Positions 47,181-56,302 of a stretch of DNA of 64,000 nucleotides are shown here, one piece after another (position 1 is the stretch's first letter; each line of letters opens with the position of its first letter). This DNA is from Kurthia massiliensis. GTDB lineage: Bacteria; Bacillota; Bacilli; Bacillales_A; Planococcaceae. Below the pieces are notes generated by a model. The model did not search any database, was not told the origin of the DNA, and saw only the letters and a list, made by a program, of their open reading frames with translations. The stretch lies in contig NZ_HE610996.1 of the NCBI RefSeq assembly GCF_000285555.1, forward strand, positions 456,573-520,572. Direction: 5' to 3'. Made by a program: the position numbers and the translations under genes.

Positions 47181-47774
47181 ATGTCAAAACAATTAGAAAT
47201 TGAATTTAAAAACATGCTGTCAAAAGAACATTTTGATGCATTAACGAAAGCCTTTCAATTAACGGACGATGATTTCCATACACAAGCAAATCATTATTTT
47301 GATACAGCTGACTTTGCGTTAAAGCAACAAAAATGTGGCTTGCGCATTCGTGAAGTCGCAAACCGCTTTGAATGTACGCTAAAAGAACCCGCGTCAGGCA
47401 TCGGACTGTTAGAAACGACCGATTTATTAGACGAACAACACGTACGTGACGTCTTAGAAAACAGCGCAACACTTCATGCACCGGAAGTACATGCCCGTCT
47501 TGAAGCACGTGGCATTGCCGAAGAAAATTTACAACTGCTAGGTACACTTTCAACGACACGTGCCGAAATAAACTATAAAGGCGGTTTACTCGTACTCGAT
47601 CATTCTGTTTATGCAGATATTGAAGATTATGAGCTTGAATACGAAGTACCGGACGAACAAGCCTTTGAATCTATTTTCTTAGCATTATTAACGCAATTCC
47701 ATATTCCGCTACAACCAGCGCAAAAAAAAGTCGCGCGTTTTGTAGCAGCAATGAATCGAAAGCGAGGGATTTAA
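47181..47774 (+). CDS. yjbK: CYTH-domain protein YjbK
   Basis: A 197-residue CYTH (adenylate cyclase-thiamine triphosphatase tunnel) protein. The signature ExExK appears as LEIEFKNML at residues 4-12, and basic residues RIREVANRFECTLKEP follow. Relatives hydrolyse triphosphates or inorganic tripolyphosphate; the activity here is not known. GAAAGGATGATC precedes the ATG. Its stop abuts the start of yjbJ. A link with the ppk/ppx pair is possible but unproved. Confidence 0.85.
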   Translation: MSKQLEIEFKNMLSKEHFDALTKAFQLTDDDFHTQANHYFDTADFALKQQKCGLRIREVANRFECTLKEPASGIGLLETTDLLDEQHVRDVLENSATLHAPEVHARLEARGIAEENLQLLGTLSTTRAEINYKGGLLVLDHSVYADIEDYELEYEVPDEQAFESIFLALLTQFHIPLQPAQKKVARFVAAMNRKRGI

Positions 47775-48629
47775 TTGTTAGATATTTCTTCATTACAATC
47801 GATGTTGGCGTTACAAACAGGTAATAACTTATCTGATACGACGAGCACAACATCACCATCATTAGACTTTTCATCAATGCTCTCACAAGCATTATCGTCT
47901 AATACAGGCTACAACGCGTCACAAACACTTGGATTAACAAGTGGCTTAGCAAGTTTAACGAATACGCCGACGACTTCGAGTACAGCAGGCGCAACAAATT
48001 TAACGACTGCCTTCAATCAACTGATGAGCGCTGCGAGCACATTCGCTACATCAGCACAACAATCTGGCATCGACTTATCTTCTATTGCAAATGTGCTAGG
48101 CGCGACGAGTGCCCTTTATAACGGGACGACATCGGCTTACACGCCAGCATCTGTTCAATCAAGCGCTTCAGCGACAACACCGACGACTTCGAGTACAACG
48201 ACGGCAGCGACACCAAGTGCTAGCGATTCAGTTGCTTCAACGTCTTCTGGTCCGACAACACAATATGACGCAATCATTAAAAAAGCTTCTGTCACATATG
48301 GCATTCCCGAAAAAATGATTAAAGCGGTCATTAAACAAGAATCAAACTTTAATAACAACGTCACAAGTTCTGTTGGTGCTTCTGGTTTAATGCAATTAAT
48401 GCCAGCGACAGCATCTTACCTTGGCGTTACAAATCGGAATGACCCAGAACAAAACATTATGGGTGGTACGAAATATTTAAAACAAATGCTCGATAAATAC
48501 GGCGATTATAAGTTAATGTTAGCGGCTTACAACGCCGGTCCCGGCAACGTTTCGAAGTATGGCGGCGTGCCTCCATTCAAAGAAACACAAAATTACGTGT
48601 CAAAAATCATGGCAACATACAACGCCTAA
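47775..48629 (+). CDS. yjbJ: lytic transglycosylase-like protein YjbJ
   Basis: A 284-residue protein. The first 165 residues are low-complexity, rich in serine, threonine and alanine, without an obvious signal peptide. Residues 168-284 are an SLT domain with the catalytic glutamate in [25 protein letters not shown] and [15 protein letters not shown]. It cleaves peptidoglycan glycan strands. It starts with TTG immediately after yjbK behind CGAGGGA. The export route is unclear, as in B. subtilis YjbJ. Confidence 0.83.
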   Translation: MLDISSLQSMLALQTGNNLSDTTSTTSPSLDFSSMLSQALSSNTGYNASQTLGLTSGLASLTNTPTTSSTAGATNLTTAFNQLMSAASTFATSAQQSGIDLSSIANVLGATSALYNGTTSAYTPASVQSSASATTPTTSSTTTAATPSASDSVASTSSGPTTQYDAIIKKASVTYGIPEKMIKAVIKQESNFNNNVTSSVGASGLMQLMPATASYLGVTNRNDPEQNIMGGTKYLKQMLDKYGDYKLMLAAYNAGPGNVSKYGGVPPFKETQNYVSKIMATYNA

Positions 48630-48632
48630 AAA

Positions 48633-48675
48633 CGAAGGAAAATCTACACTATCGTGGATTTTCCTTCGTTTTTTC
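48633..48675 (+). terminator. terminator of yjbKJ
   Basis: AACGAAGGAAAATC and GATTTTCCTTCGTT form a perfect 14-base stem followed by TTTTTTC. Confidence 0.9.
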
Positions 48676-48788
48676 TTTTATTTCTTCAATGGACAAATGT
48701 ACGTCCTCCGCATAAAATACCATTTGTTTGAGAAATTGCGAAGCTGTTGCTAAAATGTAGTTACAGCTAAAGCAAAGGAGCATCTTAC

Positions 48789-49184
48789 ATGACTCAAAAA
48801 CCGATTATTCCATTCGAGGAAATTGGTGCCGAAAAACTTTCGGATTTAATCGATTCTTTTTATTCGAAAGTAGCGAAAAATCCAAAGCTAAAGCCTATTT
48901 TCCCAGATGATTTAACAGAAACTGCCCGCAAGCAAAAACAATTCCAGACACAATATTTAGGCGGGCCGAATATATATACAGAAGAGCATGGACATCCGAT
49001 GCTACGCGCACGTCACATGCCTTTCAAAATTACGCCAGAACGCGCGCAAGCATGGCTTGAATGTATGTACGAAGCAATGGACGAAGTCGGACTAGACGGT
49101 AAATTCCGTGAAATTTACTACAAACGTCTCGTACTGACTGCACACCATATGATTAATGCTGAGGATCCAGACGAGGAGGTATAA
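48789..49184 (+). CDS. yjbI: truncated haemoglobin (group II/O), YjbI
   Basis: A 131-residue two-on-two globin. The opening F-EEIGAEKLSDLIDSFYSKV, the tyrosine (B10-type) in FYSKV, QYLGGPNIYTEEHGHPMLRARH with the proximal histidine near RHMPF, and the tryptophan AWLECM in helix G are visible (quoted cores only). It probably binds O2 or NO. GCAAAGGAGC precedes the ATG. It lies 2 bases before yjbH in one operon, next to the NO/redox-linked RoxS RNA. Confidence 0.87.
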   Translation: MTQKPIIPFEEIGAEKLSDLIDSFYSKVAKNPKLKPIFPDDLTETARKQKQFQTQYLGGPNIYTEEHGHPMLRARHMPFKITPERAQAWLECMYEAMDEVGLDGKFREIYYKRLVLTAHHMINAEDPDEEV

Positions 49185-49186
49185 TA

Positions 49187-50002
49187 GTGACAAATGCACA
49201 ATTTGTGACCGATCAAGTAGCCGTAACAACTACTTCCCTCAATAAGCCAATCGAACTTTATGTATTTGTAGATTTGCTACACCCAGGTAGCTGGCAGCTT
49301 CAGTCAACGATCCGCCGTCTACAAGTGCGTTATGGACATTATTTTACATTACGTTTCATTTTAAGTACGGAACTTACATCGCTAAATACCGCTTGCCAAA
49401 AATTAAGCAACTTACCGAATGAAGCAGACTTAGTCGACGTATCACACCCGGTCTTACCTTCTATCGCTGTCAAAGCTGCTGAATTGCAAGGTAAAAAGGC
49501 AGGTTACCGTTTCTTAATGAAACTACAAGAATATGCGCTCATCAATGAAAAAAACGTGTGCGCATGCTCTACATTAAATGAAATTGCAGAACACTGTCAT
49601 CTAGATATGACAGAATTCCAATCAGACTTCCGATCAATGGAAGCGACACGCGCTTTCCAAAGTGATTTATGTGTAACGCGTGAAATGGAAGTAAACGAAG
49701 TGCCTAGTTTTGTTTTCTTTAATGAAAACATTGAAGATGAAGGATTAAAAGTGTCTGGCACGTATGACTTCGACGTCTATGAGCATATTTTAGAAGAAAT
49801 GCTTGATGAACGATTAATGCCAAGTACACCACCGACATTAGAAAAACTATTCACATGCTATCCGACGCTTTCGACACAAGACGTCGCAGCGATCTATGAT
49901 ATTTCGGAAAAAACAGCAGAACGTGAACTAAAAAAACGCATGCTACAGCAAAAGGTACGACGTCTTAGCTGTGATAGTATTGCTTTATGGCAAATGAAAT
50001 AA
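49187..50002 (+). CDS. yjbH: ClpXP adaptor YjbH (SpxH) for Spx, CxxC motif absent
   Basis: A 271-residue DsbA-fold adaptor that presents Spx to ClpXP. It starts with GTG behind GAGGAGG. The N-terminal strand LYVFVD and following helix match YjbH, but the canonical CPEC of B. subtilis is replaced by HPGS (residues 32-35) and the histidine/cysteine-rich zinc-binding N-terminus is missing. The C-terminal helical region (LEKLFTCYPTLSTQDVAAIYD) is intact. It is 2 bases after the globin gene; its substrate spx is at 56303-56701. Confidence 0.85.
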   Translation: MTNAQFVTDQVAVTTTSLNKPIELYVFVDLLHPGSWQLQSTIRRLQVRYGHYFTLRFILSTELTSLNTACQKLSNLPNEADLVDVSHPVLPSIAVKAAELQGKKAGYRFLMKLQEYALINEKNVCACSTLNEIAEHCHLDMTEFQSDFRSMEATRAFQSDLCVTREMEVNEVPSFVFFNENIEDEGLKVSGTYDFDVYEHILEEMLDERLMPSTPPTLEKLFTCYPTLSTQDVAAIYDISEKTAERELKKRMLQQKVRRLSCDSIALWQMK

Positions 50003-50036
50003 AAAGACTCGAGCGCACATACGCTCGAGTCTTTTT
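50003..50036. terminator. bidirectional terminator of yjbIH
   Basis: AAAAAGACTCGAGCG and CGCTCGAGTCTTTTT form a perfect 15-base stem around CACATA. Confidence 0.9.
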
Positions 50037-50061
50037 GTATATTTTCATAACATTTTTTTAA

Positions 50062-50167
50062 CAAAAAATAAAATGAGTGCTCTACGAGAGTCACTCATTT
50101 TCACAAAGGGGATGGGAGAAATGTTCACGTTCAAACAAAGGGGTGTATGTTTGTTGTGATTTATTTC
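50062..50167 (-). ncRNA. roxS: RoxS/RsaE-type small regulatory RNA
   Basis: On the minus strand the RNA begins near GAAATAAATCACAAC and carries two unpaired C-rich motifs, ACACCCCTTTGTTTG and CTCCCATCCCCTTTGTG, which match RsaE of S. aureus and RoxS of B. subtilis. It ends in AAAATGAGTG...CACTCATTTT with a T run. RoxS is also next to yjbH in B. subtilis. It represses central-metabolism mRNAs by C-rich pairing. The RNA ends are estimated. Confidence 0.88.
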
Positions 50168-50171
50168 ACGA
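50154..50171. promoter_or_regulatory. Rex-like operator at RoxS start
   Basis: TTGTGATTTATTTCACGA matches the Rex consensus TTGTGAA-W4-TTCACAA in 16 of 18 positions and overlaps the likely RoxS start. Rex represses roxS in B. subtilis when NADH is low, which supports the call. A TAATAC -10 lies beside it at 50172-50177. Confidence 0.6.
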
Positions 50172-50238
50172 GTATTACTTTAGCATTTAATCGTTGATAT
50201 AGCAACGTTTTTAGGACATGTTCACAATTAAGACATAA

Positions 50239-50252
50239 AGTAAACGCTTACA
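50239..50252. promoter_or_regulatory. cre-like CcpA site upstream of RoxS
   Basis: AGTAAACGCTTACA fits the cre consensus TGWAANCGNTNWCA in 13 of 14 positions. It lies about 72-85 bases upstream of the RoxS start. A TTGTGAA motif (minus strand of 50221-50227), similar to ResD/SrrA sites, lies between the two. Confidence 0.45.
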
Positions 50253-50456
50253 TTACATCGGCATTCAACTTTGATTACTTCTATAAATCATTTATATTTT
50301 AAATGCACATTATTTATACATAAATCTGTTAATGATTGATTTTTCTAAATTTTCTTTAACATTTTTTTGACGCCAAAAAAATGAAAATAAAAGTGTAAAC
50401 TGTTATATTTTTTATGCTTTTTCATATTATACAGTTTTCTTTTTACTATACCCGAT
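50253..50456. other. AT-rich intergenic stretch without recognised gene
   Basis: About 200 bases of very AT-rich DNA between the RoxS upstream region and the diguanylate cyclase terminator. No open reading frame with a ribosome binding site, no hairpin and no convincing promoter is seen. Confidence 0.5.
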
Positions 50457-50458
50457 AT

Positions 50459-50497
50459 AAAAAGGACAAATCACTTTTGAGGTGATTTGTCCTTTTT
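50459..50497. terminator. bidirectional terminator of diguanylate cyclase gene
   Basis: AAAAGGACAAATCAC and GTGATTTGTCCTTTT form a perfect stem around TTTTGAG with T runs on both strands. Confidence 0.9.
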
Positions 50498-50513
50498 AAG
50501 AGCGTATTCTTTT

Positions 50514-52310
50514 TTACGAAACACGAATTACACATTGATTTTTGCCGGTATTTTTTGCTTCATACAATGCTTCATCTGCTTTATGAATAAATGATTGAAC
50601 TTGTACAAAATCATCTGAATCGTCCATTAAGTAACCACCTATACTGAGCGTCACAATTTGATGTTCATTGCGTACATGCTCAATATGCGCTTCAGCAATA
50701 GAAGCGACGAGATGATTCCCTAATCGCTCTAACGCCTTTATAGTCGTTTTAGGCCAAATAATGGAAAACTCTTCCCCACCGTATCGTGCAAAAATTGAAT
50801 CGCTCGGCACATTTTTTTTCATTTCATCCACGACACGTTGTAATAGTTGGTCTCCTTTTACGTGACCGTAGTAATCGTTATACTTTTTAAAGCTGTCTAA
50901 ATCAATCATTAATAAACCGAGTGGCAATCGTTTTTCTTTCGCTTCATCAAAATAAGCTTGGATTTGAATATCGAACGTGTGACGATTCGCAATACCTGTC
51001 AAAGCATCACGCCATGCGAGCTTTTCTAGTTGCTCGTTTGCTACACGTAACGCATCGGTACGATCTTGAATTTTTTGATCGAGTGACAAATTTAAGAGCA
51101 TTAATTCATTGTGTAATTGAAGCGTTTTTTCAAAGTTATAGCGATATTTCCAACTAAGTACAAACACACCGAATAATGCGTATAGCGCCATAATAATTTG
51201 TAAAAGCATCGGTCGGTCTAATACGAAATAAACGACAATCATATCGTGTAAGCCTGCTACAAGCAATAGTACGATGCCGATTAAATGTGCAAAACGACTT
51301 TTGCGTAATTGTAGTCGTTTTCGAATCCCCTGAATAATAAACGAGATAATCGTTAAGAAAAAGATACTAATCGGTACTAAAAATGTATATTGATAAATCG
51401 CTGGATCTGTCGTTAAAATGATGACCGTTTGAACCGCAAACATTACGTAAATGAGTCCGCTAAGGAATTTTACCCGCTTCGGTTGAATGATCATTTTTAA
51501 TAAAATAAATACGAAGAAAAATGAAAAGATCGAACCTAGTGATTCAATTTTAGAGGCGACAAGCCACGGCACGTCGATAACGGTTTCTGCATAGTTAAAC
51601 GGTCGGCCGAAGAAAGCGCGAATCCCAATTGTAAAACATAATAACGCAAATGGGAAAGCTGTTCCTCGCGTTCGTTTAAACGAACCGATCAACAACGAAA
51701 AAATCCCAACAGCACAAATGGCACCGCTAAGGAAGAAGTGGAATAACACCGTCGTATAATGTCGCTTCAACATTTCTTCTGCAGGGCCTACTTGAATTTT
51801 TTGCGTAAAGCCCCCGCGCTTCGAATGATAATTCGACAGTTGCATCACGATATAAATTTCTTTTTCATGAAAAGTACGCGAGCTTAATGATGGAATGATA
51901 ACAGGCTTCTGTTTTTCTTTTGATGTTTCAACCTTCCCGTTTTCAATCAATAATTCGTCATTCACGTAGAAACGATAATTGCCATATTCAAATGGAATGA
52001 AAAAAGCGATTTTCTTTCCGATAAGTTCATCGGGAATTGTCAGTTTTGAAATATATGTACCGTACGTTTTTTCTGTTCCGTAACGATCTTCGAAAACATC
52101 TGGTATCGTAACAGGCGTACCCTTTTTATATGTTTCAGCCGCATGTTGTGGCTCAATTAATTGTTTGTTTACATATGTCCATTGCAGCGTCGTATCTAAT
52201 TGATCAATAGATGTGCCATATTTAGAAGTGACAAGAAACGGATTTTTCCACAATACGATACTAATAACAATTAAAATGACCGTACATAGTGCAATCATCT
52301 GTTTTTTCAT
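50514..52310 (-). CDS. membrane diguanylate cyclase (7TMR-DISM-like sensor + GGDEF)
   Basis: A 598-residue protein. A signal anchor (residues 5-22) leads to an extracellular beta-rich sensory domain (about 30-190), then seven hydrophobic helices (about 195-400), a short coiled coil and a GGDEF domain from about 430. The active site is RYGGEEFSIIW, and RDALTGIANRHTF opens the domain. No RxxD inhibitory site is seen before it. It should make c-di-GMP in response to an external ligand, perhaps carbohydrate, as for other 7TMR-DISM proteins. It interrupts the B. subtilis order between yjbH and pepF. Confidence 0.85.
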   Translation of the reverse strand: MKKQMIALCTVILIVISIVLWKNPFLVTSKYGTSIDQLDTTLQWTYVNKQLIEPQHAAETYKKGTPVTIPDVFEDRYGTEKTYGTYISKLTIPDELIGKKIAFFIPFEYGNYRFYVNDELLIENGKVETSKEKQKPVIIPSLSSRTFHEKEIYIVMQLSNYHSKRGGFTQKIQVGPAEEMLKRHYTTVLFHFFLSGAICAVGIFSLLIGSFKRTRGTAFPFALLCFTIGIRAFFGRPFNYAETVIDVPWLVASKIESLGSIFSFFFVFILLKMIIQPKRVKFLSGLIYVMFAVQTVIILTTDPAIYQYTFLVPISIFFLTIISFIIQGIRKRLQLRKSRFAHLIGIVLLLVAGLHDMIVVYFVLDRPMLLQIIMALYALFGVFVLSWKYRYNFEKTLQLHNELMLLNLSLDQKIQDRTDALRVANEQLEKLAWRDALTGIANRHTFDIQIQAYFDEAKEKRLPLGLLMIDLDSFKKYNDYYGHVKGDQLLQRVVDEMKKNVPSDSIFARYGGEEFSIIWPKTTIKALERLGNHLVASIAEAHIEHVRNEHQIVTLSIGGYLMDDSDDFVQVQSFIHKADEALYEAKNTGKNQCVIRVS

Positions 52311-52448
52311 CTAAAATACATCTCCTTATTTTACAACGCAAATTTACTGAATTATTATAGCACTCCCCCAAAACAAATAATATTTTCATGCTTCATTACG
52401 ACATTTAAGCACACAAACTATCTTTTTCTATAATGGATGAAGCAACAA

Positions 52449-52480
52449 AAAAGGCCTCTTTTGCAAGAGACCCCTTTTGT
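52449..52480 (-). terminator. terminator of pepF
   Basis: AAAAGGGGTCTCTT and AAGAGGCCTTTT pair on the minus strand around GCAA, followed by TTTTT. Confidence 0.75.
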
Positions 52481-52486
52481 CGTCAT

Positions 52487-54298
52487 TTATTTTGTTAGTA
52501 ATTGTTCTAGTTCAGCTAAACGTTCTTCGAATAAATCGAACGCTGCTTGGATTGGTGCTGACGATTCCATATCGACACCTGCTGCACGTAATACGTTAAT
52601 TGGCGTATCTGAGCAACCGGCTTTTAAGAAGTTGTTAATGTAGCGTTCAACGGCTACATCGCCTTCTTCTAAAATTTGTTTGCTTAATGCAATCGCTGCT
52701 GATTTACCAGTCGCATATTGATATACGTAGTAGTTGTAGTAGAAATGTGGAATACGTGCCCATTCGCGACCGATTTCTTCATCGACTACCATATCTTCAC
52801 CGAAGTATTGTTTGTTTAATTCATAATAAACATTTGTCATCGCTTCAGCTGTTAATGCTTCACCGCGTGCGTCCATTTCATGAATTTTATGTTCAAACTC
52901 AGCAAACATTGCTTGACGAACAATCGTACCACGAACACCTTCTAACCAGTGGTTTAACACGTAAATACGGATTTTTTCGTCTTCAATTGTTTTTAATAAG
53001 TACTCTGTTAATAATTCTTCGTTACAAGTTGAGGCAACTTCAGCAACGAAAATTGAGTAATCGCCGTATACGAACGGTTGGTTGTTGCGTGTGAAATAGC
53101 TGTGTACACTATGACCGAACTCATGCACAAGTGTGTACAAGTTGTCTAAGTTGTTTTGCCAGTTCATTAAAATGTAAGGGTTTGTACCGTATGTGCCTGA
53201 AGAATAAGCACCACTACGTTTCCCTTTCGTTTCGACAACGTCTACCCAACGGTTGTCACGCGCTTCTTTTAAAACGTCCGTATATTGCGTCCCCATCGTA
53301 CCGAGCGCTTGGACCATCGTATCGAATGCATCATCGTATTCGATTTCATATTTTGCTTCTTTGACAAGTGGTGTGTAAATGTCCCACATATGTAGTTCAT
53401 CGACGCCTAATACTTGTTTACGTAAGCTAATGTATTTGTGTAAAGTCGGTAAATTTTTGTGGACGGTATCTAATAATTGATCGTACACTTTTTCAGGAAT
53501 TTGATTATTGCTTAACGCTGAATGACGCGCTGAATTATATTTACGAATACGCGCTGACACGTTATGTTTTTTCACATTCCCTGTTAATGTCGTTGCGAAC
53601 GTATTAATGAATTTACCGTATGTGTCGTACATCGCACGGAAAGCACGTTCACGTGTTGCACGGTCTGCACTTTCTAAAAAGTGCACGTAATTGCCGTGTG
53701 TCAGTTGTACTTTCTCGCCATTTTCATCTTCAATGACCGGGAATTCTAAGTCAGCATTATTCAACATACCGAACGTATTTGAAGAAGCACCTGTCACTTC
53801 GCTCATTTGCGCAAGTAATGCTTCTTGTTCTGCTGGTAAGACGTGTGCGCGTTGTTGTTTTAATTCATCTAATTCTACTTTGTAAAGACGTAGCGCTTCG
53901 TTTTCAGCTAAATAGCCGTCTACTGTTGCTTCATCTAATGATAAAATTTCAGGCGTTAAATATGAAATGCTCGTTGAAGCTTTCGCAAGAAGCGTTTTCG
54001 CACGGCTATCCATCGCTTGATACACACTGTTTGTCGTATCTTGGTCATAGCGCATATGTGAATACGCATACAAACGGCTTAAGCGTTCGTATAATTCATC
54101 ACGGTATTGTAACGCTTTTAACATCGCGTCCGCACCGTCTTTTAACGTACCTTCATATTCACTTGCCGTCGTGCTTAATGCTTCTACTGCTTCATACTCT
54201 GCATCCCACGCTTCATCTGTTGCGAAAATATCTTCTAAGCGCCACGTTTTTTCAACGGGTACTTCTTCACGTGTAGGAATTTTCTTTGTCTCTGTCAT
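52487..54298 (-). CDS. pepF: oligoendopeptidase F
   Basis: A 603-residue M3-family zinc metallopeptidase that hydrolyses oligopeptides of roughly 7-17 residues in the cytosol. The zinc motif HExxH is seen in LVHEFGHSVHSYF and the third ligand glutamate in VAEVASTCNEELL. Length is typical. AGGAGG precedes the ATG. The order spx-mecA-coiA-pepF-yjbH is the conserved Bacillus arrangement, with pepF possibly in one transcript with coiA. Confidence 0.93.
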   Translation of the reverse strand: MTETKKIPTREEVPVEKTWRLEDIFATDEAWDAEYEAVEALSTTASEYEGTLKDGADAMLKALQYRDELYERLSRLYAYSHMRYDQDTTNSVYQAMDSRAKTLLAKASTSISYLTPEILSLDEATVDGYLAENEALRLYKVELDELKQQRAHVLPAEQEALLAQMSEVTGASSNTFGMLNNADLEFPVIEDENGEKVQLTHGNYVHFLESADRATRERAFRAMYDTYGKFINTFATTLTGNVKKHNVSARIRKYNSARHSALSNNQIPEKVYDQLLDTVHKNLPTLHKYISLRKQVLGVDELHMWDIYTPLVKEAKYEIEYDDAFDTMVQALGTMGTQYTDVLKEARDNRWVDVVETKGKRSGAYSSGTYGTNPYILMNWQNNLDNLYTLVHEFGHSVHSYFTRNNQPFVYGDYSIFVAEVASTCNEELLTEYLLKTIEDEKIRIYVLNHWLEGVRGTIVRQAMFAEFEHKIHEMDARGEALTAEAMTNVYYELNKQYFGEDMVVDEEIGREWARIPHFYYNYYVYQYATGKSAAIALSKQILEEGDVAVERYINNFLKAGCSDTPINVLRAAGVDMESSAPIQAAFDLFEERLAELEQLLTK

Positions 54299-54354
54299 TA
54301 TAAAATCCTCCTATTATTTCGCATTCCTAAATAATTTTAGTTAACGTTATTTTC

Positions 54355-55383
54355 TCAATTTTCACGTTTAATTGCAACAAATTGGGCATATAACAAGTCG
54401 TTTTGTGTTTCTTTTTTCATATGCAATTTTTTTAAAAACGTATGATAAGCTCGTACTTTCGTTTCAGCGACTGGATAATGCGCTAAAAATGCTGTCATAC
54501 GGTTTGGATAATACGCATAGTAATAAACCATTTGCCATTCGAGCGCAAAATCATGTTCATGTTGAAAATCGGTCGGTACGCCGATAAACGGTGGTAATTG
54601 TGTTAACGTAAGTCGATGATCATACGCAAATTTCAATAGTGAATCTTGAACGCCTCGCCTATAGCGAACGTAATGTTGAATCGTCCGCGTGCGGTACGCT
54701 TGCCAAATGTCCATATATCGTTGGAACTCTTCATACGTCAGTAGCTGTGGCTTACGAAATGGCCACGTTTGAAGCGTAAGTGGTAATGTCGCGATTTTCG
54801 CTAAAAATGTCGTCTTTGACATGTGGACGAGAGATGTATAGTACATAAATCGTTGGGTCTCTGGATGATACGCGATGAGTGTATCATTCTTAATATATTT
54901 TTGAACATCATAACAGAGCGAAATACGTTGAATACCATTTGGCTTTGGCGTACGATATGGAATCCATAACGGGTTCAGACCGATTGTCGCATAGCCTGCA
55001 TTGCGTTCGTCAAACCGTTGTTGCGAGAGACGGCTATATTGAAATTCAATGGCGATATCGTCATATAAAATATCTGGACGTTGTTGAATCGTCGGAATGT
55101 AAGCTTCTAATTGTGGATTGCCGATGCGTTGTAGCCAATGAAAGAGTTGGCTTTTCCCGATTAAATGTGTCGCACTTTCACGTTCAGAAAATGCACTATG
55201 ACACGCTACATCACGCATATGGGCAAAGTGAGGAATATTTTTCGTACCAATTTTGAGGTGGACGGGTGATCGGCACGCTGGGCAAAAAAACTGTTTTTGC
55301 TTACGTAATTGTTTTAATGCATGTCGATCATCGTTGAGGGATAATTGAATTAATTGCTTGTCGTTCGTCAATGCGACGAGCAT
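54355..55383 (-). CDS. coiA: competence protein CoiA
   Basis: A 342-residue CoiA-family protein needed for transformation in competent relatives, where it helps process incoming DNA. It opens with the CoiA N-terminal domain including a zinc-finger-like FFCPACRSPVHLK, IPHFAHM, then the nuclease-like core RPDILYDDIAIEFQYSRLS with acidic residues of a PD-(D/E)xK site. The ATG at 55383 follows GAGGTG by 6 bases. Its presence suggests competence genes elsewhere; regulation by ComK is not visible. Confidence 0.87.
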   Translation of the reverse strand: MLVALTNDKQLIQLSLNDDRHALKQLRKQKQFFCPACRSPVHLKIGTKNIPHFAHMRDVACHSAFSERESATHLIGKSQLFHWLQRIGNPQLEAYIPTIQQRPDILYDDIAIEFQYSRLSQQRFDERNAGYATIGLNPLWIPYRTPKPNGIQRISLCYDVQKYIKNDTLIAYHPETQRFMYYTSLVHMSKTTFLAKIATLPLTLQTWPFRKPQLLTYEEFQRYMDIWQAYRTRTIQHYVRYRRGVQDSLLKFAYDHRLTLTQLPPFIGVPTDFQHEHDFALEWQMVYYYAYYPNRMTAFLAHYPVAETKVRAYHTFLKKLHMKKETQNDLLYAQFVAIKREN

Positions 55384-55434
55384 ATACATCACCTCAATGA
55401 TATTGTAAAAATATGGTGCATTTTACGCAACAAA

Positions 55435-55462
55435 AAAGCAGTTAAGTTCCCCTTAACTGCTC
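55435..55462 (-). terminator. terminator of mecA
   Basis: AGCAGTTAAG and CTTAACTGCT form a perfect stem around GGGAA on the minus strand, followed by six T. Confidence 0.85.
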
Positions 55463-55466
55463 TCCA

Positions 55467-56123
55467 TTAAAAGTATTTACGTACTGTGTTAAACGCATCT
55501 TCTGCGATAATGACATTCGCGTATTCTTCTAATACGTGAATCGTCGTATTCGCTTCTTTTGCACATTCTGTTACGACGCTTAAAAGATCTAGGCGTTCAT
55601 CTTTGTCGCCGTCTTCTTCAAAGCCGATATATAAATAATATTGATTGTCTTGTTCGAATACAATGCTTTCAACGTTATCTGTATGTGGTAAGCGTTCCGC
55701 AATATGAATTAAATCATCGAATTCTTTTAATTCGAATACAAATTCAAATTGTGATTCGCCGAAGTTTTCTTCTAAGAAATCGTCCAGTTCTTTTGTGTTA
55801 TGTTGGTCTAAATCGAATAAGCCTGGTAGGCCTGGTGGCAATTTTCCTGGTCCAAATGGTAAGTCCTCTAAGCCTTCTTGTGTTAGTTTAGCAGTCGTTA
55901 CTGTCATTTCAAGACCGATCTCTTTCGCTACAACTTGAATCCAAAGAGGTCCATCAATTTCAAATTGGTCCTCTTCGCTAATCTCGTCCATCATAACCCA
56001 AAAGAGTTCCTCACCTTTATCGCGGTTATACCAGATGTCATCCTTCGTAAAACCTCGATCTTCAATATCATTATATGAAATGAAAAGTTTCAGTGTGTTT
56101 TCGTTAATACGTTCAATATCCAT
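55467..56123 (-). CDS. mecA: ClpC adaptor protein MecA
   Basis: A 218-residue adaptor that targets ComK, Spx-type and unfolded proteins to ClpCP. The N-terminal domain starts MDIERINENTLKLFISYNDIE and the C-terminal ClpC-binding domain contains FEFVFELKEFDDLIHIAERL (parts quoted); an acidic linker separates them. The ATG at 56123 follows AAAGGAG. It is downstream of spx and upstream of coiA, as in B. subtilis. Confidence 0.92.
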   Translation of the reverse strand: MDIERINENTLKLFISYNDIEDRGFTKDDIWYNRDKGEELFWVMMDEISEEDQFEIDGPLWIQVVAKEIGLEMTVTTAKLTQEGLEDLPFGPGKLPPGLPGLFDLDQHNTKELDDFLEENFGESQFEFVFELKEFDDLIHIAERLPHTDNVESIVFEQDNQYYLYIGFEEDGDKDERLDLLSVVTECAKEANTTIHVLEEYANVIIAEDAFNTVRKYF

Positions 56124-56258
56124 ATTACACAACTCCTTTCGGTTACTCCTTATAGAAGATGGGGCGTCAAGTATCCGTCTTCGAAGTATAATTATCTCTA
56201 TTGTAATTCGTTTTCCTTAAAAAAGAAAAGAAAAAGTTTCAGAAGCTACAAGAAACAA

Positions 56259-56291
56259 AAAGCAGCTAGGAGGAATACCCCTAGCTGCTGA
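56259..56291 (-). terminator. terminator of spx
   Basis: AGCAGCTAGG and CCTAGCTGCT form a perfect stem; a T run follows on the minus strand. Confidence 0.85.
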
Positions 56292-56302
56292 AAAGGCGTT
56301 TT

